A stretch of DNA of 64,000 nt, from the NCBI GenBank assembly GCA_020073645.1, contig JAIQET010000001.1, positions 248,001 through 312,000 of the forward strand, given 5' to 3'. This stretch comes from Terriglobia bacterium. GTDB taxonomy: Bacteria; Acidobacteriota; Terriglobia; Terriglobales; Acidobacteriaceae. Numbering within the stretch: position 1 is the first letter of the stretch; each line of letters begins with the position of its first letter. Of the stretch, positions 16,104 through 24,409 are shown piece by piece. Position numbers and translations under genes: made by a program. The notes under the pieces are model-generated. The model was not told where the DNA came from and ran no database searches. It saw only the letters and a list, made by a program, of their open reading frames with translations.

Positions 16104-16128
16104 GAAGTTTCGTCTGTTCTATGGATCC

Positions 16129-16159
16129 GGGGGCGGCCCTGTGCCGCCCCCTTTTGTTT
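16129..16159 (+). terminator. Rho-independent terminator
   Basis: GGGGGCGGC (16129-16137), a 5-nt loop and GCCGCCCCC (16143-16151) are followed by TTTTGTTT. It ends the small exported gene at 16103. Confidence 0.93.
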
Positions 16160-16193
16160 ATACTGACCCTTCGCATCGGGCTCGCCTCAACCC

Positions 16194-17162
16194 ATGAATT
16201 ACCTTTTAGCGCTGATCACCCGCCACGGATACGTTCTGGTCAGCGGAATCGTCTTCGCCGAGGCCGTCGGACTCCCCTGCCCGGCGGCGTTAGCGCTGGT
16301 GGCTGGCGGCGCGGCGGCTGCGTCCGGAATCCTGAGCCCGGCGGTCTGGCTTCTCGCCCTGTGCGCCATGCTGCTGGGCGACTCCGTGCTGTACTTCCTG
16401 GGACGCTACATGGGATGGGCGCTACTCGGTCTTCTTTGCAAGGTCTCAGCCAATCCGGAGACCTGCATCCTGCGCTCGGCGGAATCGTTCTACAAGCGCG
16501 GCAAGATTACTCTGGTGCTCGCCAAGTTCATCCCCGGCGTCAATACCATGGCGCCGCCACTGGCCGGGAGCATGCGGATGCGTCCGCAGCAGTTCCTGCG
16601 CTTCGATCTGGCCGGGGCGACTCTCTACACCTCGGCCTATTTCGGCCTTGGTTATGTGTTCCGCGATTTTCTGGCTGCCATCACGCGCGGCTTCCAGACC
16701 GCAGGGCGGGTTTTCGAGGAAGTGCTGCTGGTAGCGCTCCTCGCCTACATCGTGTATCGCGTCTGGCTCTATCGCAAGCATGCAATCTATCGCGTGGTGC
16801 CGCGGGTGCAGGTGGAAGAACTGGCGCGAAAGCTGGCCTCGGAAGAGCGCACGAAGCTGCTGCTGGTGGACGTCCGCAGCCATGGTTACTACGACGCCGG
16901 ATCGGCTCGCATCAAAGGCTCCATCCGCATTGAGCCGAACAATCTGGTCGAGGAACTGAAGACCCTGCCCAAGGACAAGGACATCTATCTGTACTGTACT
17001 TGAGCGCGCGAAGCGACCAGCGCCCGGGTGGCGCACCTGCTGCGGGAAAAGGGATTCAACGCGTTCGTGATCATCGGCGGTCTGACCGCGTGGAAGAAGG
17101 CGGGCGAACCGCTAGAGTCGGTGCCGCGCGAGGACCTGGTGAAGCTGCCCACCTTCAGCTAG
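16194..17162 (+). CDS. DedA-family membrane protein fused to a rhodanese domain, with in-frame TGA (candidate selenoprotein)
   Basis: Residues 1-200 form a DedA/SNARE-associated membrane domain (GIVFAEAVGLPCPAALALV, AKFIPGVNTMAPPLAG). Residues 215-322 form a rhodanese domain (LLLVDVRSHGYYDAG, IKGSIRI, KDIYLYCT). After Cys268-Thr269 comes TGA (17001-17003), and the same frame continues with the rest of a normal rhodanese: AREATSARVAHLLREKGF, then VIIGGLTAWKKAG, to a TAG at 17160. The TGA falls where a Cys-x-Cys active-site loop is expected, and a hairpin follows 21 nt later. Readings: selenocysteine at residue 270 (322 aa product), a simple nonsense mutation, or deliberate truncation at 269 aa. 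The start ATG at 16194 begins the first membrane segment. Confidence 0.72.
17004..17040 (+). promoter_or_regulatory. Candidate bacterial SECIS-like hairpin after the in-frame TGA
   Basis: GCGCC (17020-17024), loop CGGGU (17025-17029) and GGCGC (17030-17034) form a perfect 5-bp stem. The loop starts 21 nt after the TGA and has G as its second base. From memory of bacterial SECIS rules (apical loop about 16-37 nt from UGA, G in the first two loop positions) this fits, but a GGTG/CACC stem (17027-17037) competes and GC-rich DNA gives such hairpins by chance. Confidence 0.4.
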
Positions 17163-17200
17163 TTCCAGGTCAAGGGTGCCGGGCGTCCAGTGGGCTTGAT

Positions 17201-17257
17201 GTTCTCCGCGTTCTCTGCGGCATTTCTTCGCGACCTCTGCGCTTTGAGATTTTTCTG
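17201..17257. repeat. Half copy of the CTCTGCGG dispersed repeat
   Basis: TTCTCCGCGTTCTCTGCGGC, then a CGACCTCTGCGCTTTGAGATTTTT-like end, matches the right arm of the long inverted repeats of this window. It lies between the DedA-rhodanese and CYTH genes. Confidence 0.7.
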
Positions 17258-17304
17258 CACCCGGATACTAATCCTGACACCCAAGACCTTCTATACTGGC
17301 GAAA

Positions 17305-17883
17305 ATGGCTTCAAAGAAAGAAGTCGAGATCAAATTCCACGTGGATGACCTGCGCGGCCTGGCCCGCAACCTGCGCGCCGCCCATTTTCGTCAGATCACG
17401 CGGCGCACGCACGAAATGAACACGCTTTACGATCTCCCCGGCCAGTCTCTTCGCAAACGTGGCGATCTGCTCCGCCTGCGCAAGTACGGATCGGAGTGGG
17501 TACTCACCCACAAAGCCAAGAGTAAAGCCGGACGCCACAAGACCCGCGTGGAAACCGAAACCCAGGTCGCCGACGGCGCGAAGATGGACGCCATTCTGCG
17601 CGCTCTGGGTTTCGCCGCGACCTTCCACTACGAGAAGTTTCGCGCCGAGTGGACTGACCGCCAAGGCCACGTCGTGTTGGATGAGACACCAATCGGCAAC
17701 TTCGGCGAGATCGAAGGCCCGCCCCGCTGGATCGATCAGACCGCGAGGCGACTGGGGATCCTTCCCCGCCAGTACATCACCGACACCTATGCTGGGCTGT
17801 TCTTCGCGTGGAAGCGACGCACCCGAAGCCCGGCCAGAGAAATGACTTTCGCCGCAATGAGGCAGGCGCCACGAAAACCTTGA
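17305..17883 (+). CDS. CYTH domain protein (class IV adenylate cyclase / CyaB-like)
   Basis: A 192-residue triphosphate-tunnel protein. It begins with the hallmark KKEVEIKFHV (ExExK). Further tunnel residues are LRKRGDLLRLRKYG, WVLTHKAK, HKTRVETETQV, YEKFRAEW, VVLDETPIGNFGEIEGP. The CyaB-like subgroup includes thiamine triphosphatases and adenylate cyclases; the true substrate is unknown. The start ATG matches the first strand. Its TGA stop lies inside the boundary of a dispersed repeat (CCTTGAGCCGCAGAG). Confidence 0.9.
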   Translation: MASKKEVEIKFHVDDLRGLARNLRAAHFRQITRRTHEMNTLYDLPGQSLRKRGDLLRLRKYGSEWVLTHKAKSKAGRHKTRVETETQVADGAKMDAILRALGFAATFHYEKFRAEWTDRQGHVVLDETPIGNFGEIEGPPRWIDQTARRLGILPRQYITDTYAGLFFAWKRRTRSPAREMTFAAMRQAPRKP

Positions 17884-17998
17884 GCCGCAGAGAACACTGA
17901 GAACGGCCGCCGAGAACGCGGAGAAGGTTTCGATACATCTCAGCTCGGGGCTCTCCGCAGCATTTCTCCGCGATATCTGCGGTTTAAGATTTTGCCGT
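17876..17998. repeat. Long imperfect inverted repeat (CCGCAGAG...CTGCGG) after the CYTH gene
   Basis: The left arm begins AACCTTGAGCCGCAGAGAAC and the right arm ends ATCTGCGGTTTAAGATTTT, inverted copies of one consensus about 120 bp apart. The left arm provides the TGA stop of the CYTH gene. It belongs to the same family as 54876, 55502 and 56735. Confidence 0.8.
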
Positions 17999-18033
17999 CT
18001 TTGAGCGATAATCACTCCGAGGTCTAGCCGGCG

Positions 18034-19164
18034 GTGCCCTCGAAGACCCAACCCGCGAAAGATCGCTACACGGTAATGAGTCGCAAGACCGCGTGGTTCC
18101 TTGTCTTCCTGGGCTTCACTACACTCGGGTTCCTCAACTTCGAATACCGTTATCTGGACGACCTGGCCCGCAGCCACCCTCACACCTTCGGCATGCGGAT
18201 CTTCGAGGAGATGACTGGGGCGTACTCGGCGCTGCTGTTGTTCCCTGGCCTGGTCTGGGCCGTGCGCCGGATTCGCGTCCGCCGCGACAACTGGTGGCGC
18301 ACGCTACCGCTGAATCTGCTGACCATGGTGGCCTTCTCGGTCTGTGACACAACTCTGATGAGCATCAGCCGCAGCCTTTTGGCTCCCGTGTTTGGACTAG
18401 GCCAGTATGACTACGGCATCATGCTCTACCGCTACCCGATGGAGTTTGCCAATCACGTATTCTCCTTCTGGGTTCTGGTGGGCGTCATTTACGTAGTCGA
18501 CTCTTACCACGAGGCTCGCAACCGCCAGGTGGCCACCGCAGAGTTGGAAGCGCGCCTGGCGGAAGCCCAATTGCAGAACCTTCGCCTGCAACTGCAGCCG
18601 CATTTCCTGTTCAACGCTCTCAACACCATCTCCTCCGTCATGCACGAAGACGTCAACTGCGCCGATGCCATGCTCGCCCAGTTGAGCGATCTGCTGCGGC
18701 GCACGCTGCGCGCGGCCAACTCCCAGGAGGTCCCTCTGGAAGAAGAGTTGGCCATGCTGAAGAGTTACCTGGCCATCATGGAGGCGCGCTTCGGCGACGA
18801 CCTTAGAGTGGACTTCGCCGTGGAGCCGGCCCTCTCCGATGTGCTCGTTCCGCAGCTGATTCTGCAGCCGCTGGTGGAAAACTCCATCCGCCATGGCCGC
18901 GATGCGCAGTCCTCCCGCGTAGACGTCCACGTCCGCGCCCGCCGTGACAATGGCAACCTGCTGCTGCAGGTCAGCGATAACGGTCCGGGCATCGTTGATC
19001 TGGAAAAAGGCGAATGGCGCAAGGGCGTTGGCCTCTCCAATACCGAGGAGCGCTTAGAAGGCATCTACGGGACCGACCACCAGTTCCTCCTGGAGAACTC
19101 CGCCGGCGGCGGACTCACGGTCAGCGTACGGCTGCCGCTGCGGACAGCGGCTCCGGCCAAGTGA
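18034..19164 (+). CDS. LytS/YehU-type sensor histidine kinase (His_kinase family PF06580)
   Basis: A 376-residue membrane kinase. It has several membrane segments in residues 15-165, a linker coiled coil (about 175-200), the phosphoacceptor region LRLQLQPHFLFNALNTISS (His in QPHFLFN), then a HATPase domain with LVENSIRHG (N box) and VSDNGPGI (G1). The start is uncertain: GTG at 18034 as given, or ATG at 18076. Its stop overlaps the response-regulator start (GTGA), so the two are translationally coupled and almost certainly form one two-component system. Confidence 0.9.
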   Translation: MPSKTQPAKDRYTVMSRKTAWFLVFLGFTTLGFLNFEYRYLDDLARSHPHTFGMRIFEEMTGAYSALLLFPGLVWAVRRIRVRRDNWWRTLPLNLLTMVAFSVCDTTLMSISRSLLAPVFGLGQYDYGIMLYRYPMEFANHVFSFWVLVGVIYVVDSYHEARNRQVATAELEARLAEAQLQNLRLQLQPHFLFNALNTISSVMHEDVNCADAMLAQLSDLLRRTLRAANSQEVPLEEELAMLKSYLAIMEARFGDDLRVDFAVEPALSDVLVPQLILQPLVENSIRHGRDAQSSRVDVHVRARRDNGNLLLQVSDNGPGIVDLEKGEWRKGVGLSNTEERLEGIYGTDHQFLLENSAGGGLTVSVRLPLRTAAPAK

Positions 19165-19937
19165 ATTCCCTGCCCACCTTACGGGTGTTCGTAGTGGACG
19201 ACGAGGCGCCCGCCCGCAAGAAGGTTGTCCGGTTCCTCAGCCGCGATCCCGACGTCAGCGTGGTCGGAGAGGCCGCGAACGGACGCGAAGCGATACGCGG
19301 CATCCGGCAAACCAGGCCCGACTTGGTTTTCCTGGATGTCCAGATGCCCGGCATGGACGGTTTCGACATCATCCGCTCGCTGGACATGGACCCGAACCCC
19401 CGTGTCGTCTTCGTCACCGCTCATGACGAATACGCCATCCAGGCCTTCGACGTGCACGCCTTCGGCTACTTGCTGAAACCGTTCGACGAATCACGGTTCA
19501 AGAAAGTGCTCGCCGATGCCAAACGTCATTTGTCCAAAGATGGGGAGGCCGAAGTCAGCGCCAACCTCAAGCGTCTGCTGGCCGAGGTGCAACGCCGCCA
19601 GCAGCATCCCGCCCGGCTGCTGGTGCAGCAGAAGGACCGCGCCTTTTTCCTGCCGCTACACAAGATTGATTGGGCTGAGTCGGAGCGGAATTATCTGAAC
19701 CTGCATGTGGGCGATCAGACCTACACCATCCGGGGCACCATCGAAGGACTGGAAGAGAAACTCGATCCTTCCCACTTCCTCCGCCTGAACCGCTCGTCTT
19801 TGGTGCGCATTGACTTCATCCGTGAGCTGCAAAACTGGTTTCACGGCGAGTACAAGGTGGTTCTACAATCCGGCGCTACGCTGACCTGGACGCGGCGCTA
19901 CTTGAACCGCCACCCCGAGCTGTTGCAAAAACTGTGA
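19161..19937 (+). CDS. LytTR-family response regulator
   Basis: A 258-residue regulator paired with the upstream kinase. Receiver domain at residues 5-120 (VFVVDDEAPARKK, phosphoacceptor Asp in LVFLDVQMPGMDGF, Lys in YLLKPFDE). LytTR DNA-binding domain at about 155-255 (KIDWAESERNYLNLHVGDQT, RTIEGLEEKL-like region, FLRLNRSSLVRIDFI). GTG at 19161 is chosen because it overlaps the kinase stop and starts just before the first receiver strand. Confidence 0.94.
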   Translation: MNSLPTLRVFVVDDEAPARKKVVRFLSRDPDVSVVGEAANGREAIRGIRQTRPDLVFLDVQMPGMDGFDIIRSLDMDPNPRVVFVTAHDEYAIQAFDVHAFGYLLKPFDESRFKKVLADAKRHLSKDGEAEVSANLKRLLAEVQRRQQHPARLLVQQKDRAFFLPLHKIDWAESERNYLNLHVGDQTYTIRGTIEGLEEKLDPSHFLRLNRSSLVRIDFIRELQNWFHGEYKVVLQSGATLTWTRRYLNRHPELLQKL

Positions 19938-20036
19938 ACCCGTTCGTCCCTGGCCCAAGCCGGTATGTCCCCCCAGTGTCATGATCGTCCCAGAGCATTT
20001 GGCGCCTGAAGTGTGCCACCGGATACTGGCGCCATT

Positions 20037-21644
20037 ATGATCAGCATGGAGAGCACCTGCACCGTGATGGATCAAGCCGCTTCCTCGTTTTCGACGCGCA
20101 GTCGAGTCCCGGCTCCTTCCGCGGAACCAAAGCTCGCGACCACCCTGCTGTATGCGATGAGCGGCGGCATCTTGCTGCTGCATCTGCTGCTAAGCGGGCG
20201 CTACGGCTACTTCCGCGACGAACTCTACTTCCTGGACTGCGCCCGCCACTTGGCGTGGGGCTACGTGGATATGGCTCCCATGATTGCCTTGGTCAGCCGT
20301 CTCGCGCTGGCTTTGGGCGGATCACTGCATGTGCTCCGCAGCATTGCCGGTATCGGTGGGGCAGGCATCGTCGCCCTCACCATGCTGATCACGTGGCGTC
20401 TGGGAGGAAACAGTTTTGCCCAGGGACTCGCCGGACTTTGCGCGCTGGTCGTGCCCGAGTACCTGGGGACCGCCAGCCTGCTTACCATGAACGTCTTCGA
20501 GAAGTTGTTCTGGATGGCCTGCGCGTACGTGCTGATCCGCATCATCCAGACAGGAAACTCCCGGCTGTGGATCTGGTTTGGCGTGCTTTCCGGTCTCGGC
20601 CTGATGAACAAGCACTCCATGTTGTTCTTTGGCGCCGCCGTGGTGGCCGGGCTGGTCCTGACCGGGCAGAGAAAAGAGCTGGCGAAGCCCTGGATCTGGC
20701 TAGCCGGACTCATCGCGCTCGGGATCTTTCTCCCCAACGTGATCTGGCAAGTCCAACATCACTTCCCCACCCTGGAAGACCTGCGCAATGTGCAGGCCAG
20801 CGGAAAGAACGTGGTGCTCGGTCCGCTGGCCTTCCTCCGGGAACAGATTTTGCTCATGCACCCGATTGTCTTCCCGGTCTGGCTGGCCGGGCTGTGGTTC
20901 TTCCTGGCAGGGAAAGGAACAAAGTACCGGATATTAGGTTGGACGTATCTCGCCCTACTAGTGATCTTTATCGTGCTGCATGGGAAAAATTATTATCTGT
21001 CGGGGGCCTATCCCATGCTGCTGGCAGGTGGAGCGGTGGCGATCGAGGACTGGCTCAATCGCGGGCGCGTTACGCGCGGGAGAGTCTGGCCGAAAGCCGC
21101 CATCGTCACGGTGATTGCCGCCTTGGGAGCGCTCACCGCTCCTCTGGCGCTCCCATTGTTGTCCCCCGAGGGCTACGTGACCTATGAGGAGAAGCTGCAT
21201 TTCAGGCCGAGTAAGACCGAGGTTAACCACGATGGCCCGCTACCGCAATTCCTCGGAGACCAGTTCGGATGGCCGGAACTGGTGGCCCAGGTGGCTACGA
21301 TCTATAACTCGCTGCCTCCCGAGCAACGCGCGAAGACGGCCATTCTGACGGGCAACTACGGCGAGGCCGGCGCGATCGACTTGTTCGGGCCTAGGTACGG
21401 GTTGCCGACCGCGCTGAGCGGACATCAGACTCACTACTTCTGGGGCACGCAAGGATTCACAGGCGACACCGTAATCACCATTCAGTATGGTCGCCGATTC
21501 CTGTCCACGATGTGCGACTCGGTGGTGGAGGCTGGCATGCACAATCATCCCTGGGGGATGGCGGAAGAGAACCACGCTATGTACGTTTGCCACTTGAAGA
21601 AGCCGCTGGCGGAGATGTGGGAAGATCAAAAGCACTGGAACTGA
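20037..21644 (+). CDS. GT39/PMT_2-like membrane glycosyltransferase
   Basis: An integral-membrane protein of about 535 residues with about 10-12 membrane segments. The first loop RYGYFRDELYFLDCARHL holds the acidic catalytic pair expected of ArnT/PMT-type enzymes that use polyprenyl-phosphate sugars; DMAPMIAL and a NKHSMLFFG loop follow. The C-terminal soluble domain (about 390-535) is periplasmic. The acceptor is unknown. The start is uncertain: ATG 20037 is given; GTG 20013 or ATG 20046 are alternatives and none has a clear Shine-Dalgarno. Confidence 0.85.
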   Translation: MISMESTCTVMDQAASSFSTRSRVPAPSAEPKLATTLLYAMSGGILLLHLLLSGRYGYFRDELYFLDCARHLAWGYVDMAPMIALVSRLALALGGSLHVLRSIAGIGGAGIVALTMLITWRLGGNSFAQGLAGLCALVVPEYLGTASLLTMNVFEKLFWMACAYVLIRIIQTGNSRLWIWFGVLSGLGLMNKHSMLFFGAAVVAGLVLTGQRKELAKPWIWLAGLIALGIFLPNVIWQVQHHFPTLEDLRNVQASGKNVVLGPLAFLREQILLMHPIVFPVWLAGLWFFLAGKGTKYRILGWTYLALLVIFIVLHGKNYYLSGAYPMLLAGGAVAIEDWLNRGRVTRGRVWPKAAIVTVIAALGALTAPLALPLLSPEGYVTYEEKLHFRPSKTEVNHDGPLPQFLGDQFGWPELVAQVATIYNSLPPEQRAKTAILTGNYGEAGAIDLFGPRYGLPTALSGHQTHYFWGTQGFTGDTVITIQYGRRFLSTMCDSVVEAGMHNHPWGMAEENHAMYVCHLKKPLAEMWEDQKHWN

Positions 21645-21823
21645 GGTGGGGTGGTGCCCTCGTGGTCGCAGAACCGATCCAGCGACCGCAGCAGTCCATC
21701 TTGCCAATCATCTCCACCAGCGGCCGGGTCGACAAAAAGCGTCTAAGCCTTGTCGTCCCAGCATCTTTTGGGCGACAATCTTCATCTTAGACAACAGCGG
21801 TATTTCCCAGGAGATCCTTCTTA

Positions 21824-23839
21824 ATGGCTTTTCAACCTTGGCGCCCGCGTCGGGCCCTTACCACCTGTTTCGCTCTCCTACTGCTTCTTTTCGTCGCATT
21901 ACCCGGCTGGGCGGCCGAAAAGCTGCGCTTGCGGGTGGACGATTACCAGATCGACGCGGAACTTACTCCCCATACCCACCGCATTGCAGCCCGGGCGAAG
22001 GTAAAGTTCACGGCGCTGGAGGACCTGAACGTCGCCAGCTTCGAGTTGAACAATGCCATGCGCGTGAACAAGGTGTCCGATGCCACCGGCAAGCCCCTCA
22101 GCGCCGAGCGTGTGACCCAGGACTTCACCGTGCGCGTACAACTTCCCAATGGGCTGCCCAAGGACAGTTCCACCACTCTGACTTTCGACTATGAAGGCGT
22201 GCTCGATTCGGCGGACGACAGCCCGGTACAAGGGCTCAAGCTGGCATCGGTCAACGACGATACCAGCTACCTGCTGTACGCCGGACGTTGGTTTCCGGTG
22301 AACGGATACGGGTTGAACCGCTTTACTGCGACCATCAATATCACCGTGCCTGCGCACATGGTGGTCATCGGCAGCGGGAAACAAACTGTGGCCGATGTTC
22401 CGCCTAAGAAAGGCACCGCCGGGGGATTGCCGCTGAAGGCTTACAGCTTTGTCTGGGACAAGCCCAGTTTCCCGGGCACGATCGTCGCCGGCCAGTTCCA
22501 GGAGTTCAAGAGTGACGAGGCCGGCCTCGACCTGCATGTTTTCTTCAAGCCGGTTCATCAGAACCAGGGGGCTGTGTACGCGGAGACCGCCGTCAAAGAG
22601 TTCACGTATTACGTGACCCTGTACGGGCCGGCGCCATCCACCACGTTGAAGGTTGTCGAAATTCCCGATGACACAGTACCAACGGCCTGGGCGCCCGAGA
22701 TGGCTGTGCTGGCCAGTCGCGGCATTACCGAGAAAATCAACTACCGCCTGCTGGCTAATACCATCGCGCACCAGTGGTGGGGCGTCTCGGTGAGTCCGTC
22801 TTCCCGCGACGACTGGTGGCTGGACGATGGATTCGCCCGCTACTCGGAGGCCCTCTACGTGGAGGATGCGGCCGGACTTGCCGGTCTTGAAGAAGTTGTC
22901 AAGGACATGTCAGTAGGCGCGCTGGCGTACGACACCGTACCCCTTTCCAGTTCCGCCAAGCTGGACCTGTTCTCCCCCGAGTTCCAGTCGCTGGTAACCG
23001 ACAAGGGAGCGATGATCCTGCACATGCTGCGCTGGGTGATGGGCGGTGCGAAGTTCAATTCGATGATGCGGACGTTCGCCGCCAAGTACGCAGGCAAGCC
23101 GGCTTCGATGGATGATTTTCGCGCTATCGCCGAACAGAGTTACGGCGACAAATTGACCTGGTTCTTTTCCCAGTGGCTCGATTCCACGGGAGCGCCGGAG
23201 TTCAAGACCAAGTACACGATCTATCGCTTGGGCAGCGGCAAGGGGTTCCGCGTGGTAGGAGAGATCGCGCAGGACCTCGATCTGTTCCGCATGCCGGTAG
23301 AACTGAAAATCGATACTGACGGCAAGACTGAAAACAAGCGGATCGAGGTGGTGGGCACCAACTCTCCGTTTTCGGTGGAGACCTTTGGCAAGCCGCGGCG
23401 CATCGTCATCGACCCGGACAACCGGGTGCTGAAGAACTCGACCGAGATCAAGCTCCGCGCTTCCATCATGCGTGGCCAGGCCCTGGTTCAGCAGGGCGAC
23501 CTGGCAGGAGCGCTGAGCGAATTCAACAAGGCGATCGAGGTTAACAAGAACAGCTCGCTGGCCCACTATCGTGTCGCCGAAGTGTTCTTCCTGCAGCACA
23601 ATTACCAGGCAGCCGCCAATGCCTACCGGGCATCGCTCAATGGCGACGGGGACCCGCGCTGGACTGAGGTCTGGTGCCACATCCAGCTGGGCAAGATTTT
23701 CGACCTCACCGGACAGCGGGAGCGCGCCACCAATGAGTACCGGCAGGCGCTCCAGACCAACGACAACACCCAGGGCGCGCTCGACGAAGCCCGCAAGTAC
23801 CTGCAGAAGCCGTTCGAGCAGGCGAAGAGCAGCGGTTAA
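21824..23839 (+). CDS. Exported M1-aminopeptidase-like protein with degenerate zinc site and C-terminal TPRs
   Basis: A 671-residue protein: signal peptide (about 1-30), M1-type N-terminal beta-domain (about 31-250), catalytic-like domain (250-500) and a TPR region (about 545-660, MRGQALVQQGDLAGALSEFN). Where active M1 enzymes have HExxHxW and a distal NEGFA, this protein has LLANTIAHQWWG and DDGFARYSE. The first His/Glu pair is Asn/Thr and the third ligand Glu is Asp. It is therefore likely catalytically dead or altered, perhaps a binding or scaffold protein in the envelope. AGGAGATC upstream supports the ATG. Confidence 0.88.
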   Translation: MAFQPWRPRRALTTCFALLLLLFVALPGWAAEKLRLRVDDYQIDAELTPHTHRIAARAKVKFTALEDLNVASFELNNAMRVNKVSDATGKPLSAERVTQDFTVRVQLPNGLPKDSSTTLTFDYEGVLDSADDSPVQGLKLASVNDDTSYLLYAGRWFPVNGYGLNRFTATINITVPAHMVVIGSGKQTVADVPPKKGTAGGLPLKAYSFVWDKPSFPGTIVAGQFQEFKSDEAGLDLHVFFKPVHQNQGAVYAETAVKEFTYYVTLYGPAPSTTLKVVEIPDDTVPTAWAPEMAVLASRGITEKINYRLLANTIAHQWWGVSVSPSSRDDWWLDDGFARYSEALYVEDAAGLAGLEEVVKDMSVGALAYDTVPLSSSAKLDLFSPEFQSLVTDKGAMILHMLRWVMGGAKFNSMMRTFAAKYAGKPASMDDFRAIAEQSYGDKLTWFFSQWLDSTGAPEFKTKYTIYRLGSGKGFRVVGEIAQDLDLFRMPVELKIDTDGKTENKRIEVVGTNSPFSVETFGKPRRIVIDPDNRVLKNSTEIKLRASIMRGQALVQQGDLAGALSEFNKAIEVNKNSSLAHYRVAEVFFLQHNYQAAANAYRASLNGDGDPRWTEVWCHIQLGKIFDLTGQRERATNEYRQALQTNDNTQGALDEARKYLQKPFEQAKSSG

Positions 23840-23844
23840 CACCA

Positions 23845-23891
23845 GTAGCGCCGGCGTCCCGCCGGCTGTCGTGGGGGCGCCCCGCCCCCAC
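23845..23891. repeat. REP element (GTAGCGCCGGCG type)
   Basis: Two adjacent small hairpins: GCCGGCGTCCCGCCGGC and GGGGGCG-CCCGCCCCC. It is nearly identical to the REPs flanking the RAYT gene at 30.8 and 31.4 kb and to the one at 41.2 kb. It lies between convergent genes. Confidence 0.88.
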
Positions 23892-23949
23892 CTCTTCGGG
23901 CACGGTCGTCCCGAACAAATTCGGAGCATGCCTCTGAGCAGCCGTCATG

Positions 23950-24390
23950 TCAACGAGGCCGGCCTAAGTCCAGGCTCTCTTTGACAGCCAACGTCACCGT
24001 GGCCTTGGACACCAACTGCTCCGCGGAATCTTTTTCGGCGAATACCTCGGACTCGATGACGACGAGTGTTTTGCCGGCTCGCAACACCTGGGCACGGCAA
24101 CGCAGGCGATCCGCGAGCGCCGGCCTGAGGAAGTTAATCTTGAACTCCACAGTAAGAACATCCTCGTCCGCCCCGACCACGCTGCGGGCGGCGCATCCGG
24201 CGACATGATCCGCCATGATAGCCAGAACGCCGGCATGGATCAGGCCATGCTGTTGCTGGTGACGGGCGACAGGGACCAGGGTGATTTCGCAAGATCCGTC
24301 CTCTACCCGGGTCAACTCCATCCCCAGATCGCGAACAAAGTTCGCACTGTCGAAGATGTGACGAACACGGCTCTCCCGGAGGTCATCCAT
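23950..24390 (-). CDS. PaaI-type hotdog thioesterase
   Basis: A 146-residue single-hotdog protein. It has the family pattern QHGLIHAGVLAIMADHVAGC (the catalytic-site region, with HG and the acidic Asp on the long helix) and LTVEFKINFLRPA. It probably hydrolyses acyl- or aromatic acyl-CoA. It starts 19 bp downstream of the fabH stop on the same strand, so it is likely co-transcribed and linked to acyl-thioester housekeeping. Confidence 0.9.
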   Translation of the reverse strand: MDDLRESRVRHIFDSANFVRDLGMELTRVEDGSCEITLVPVARHQQQHGLIHAGVLAIMADHVAGCAARSVVGADEDVLTVEFKINFLRPALADRLRCRAQVLRAGKTLVVIESEVFAEKDSAEQLVSKATVTLAVKESLDLGRPR

Positions 24391-24409
24391 CAGTTCAGCT
24401 CTGAATGGT

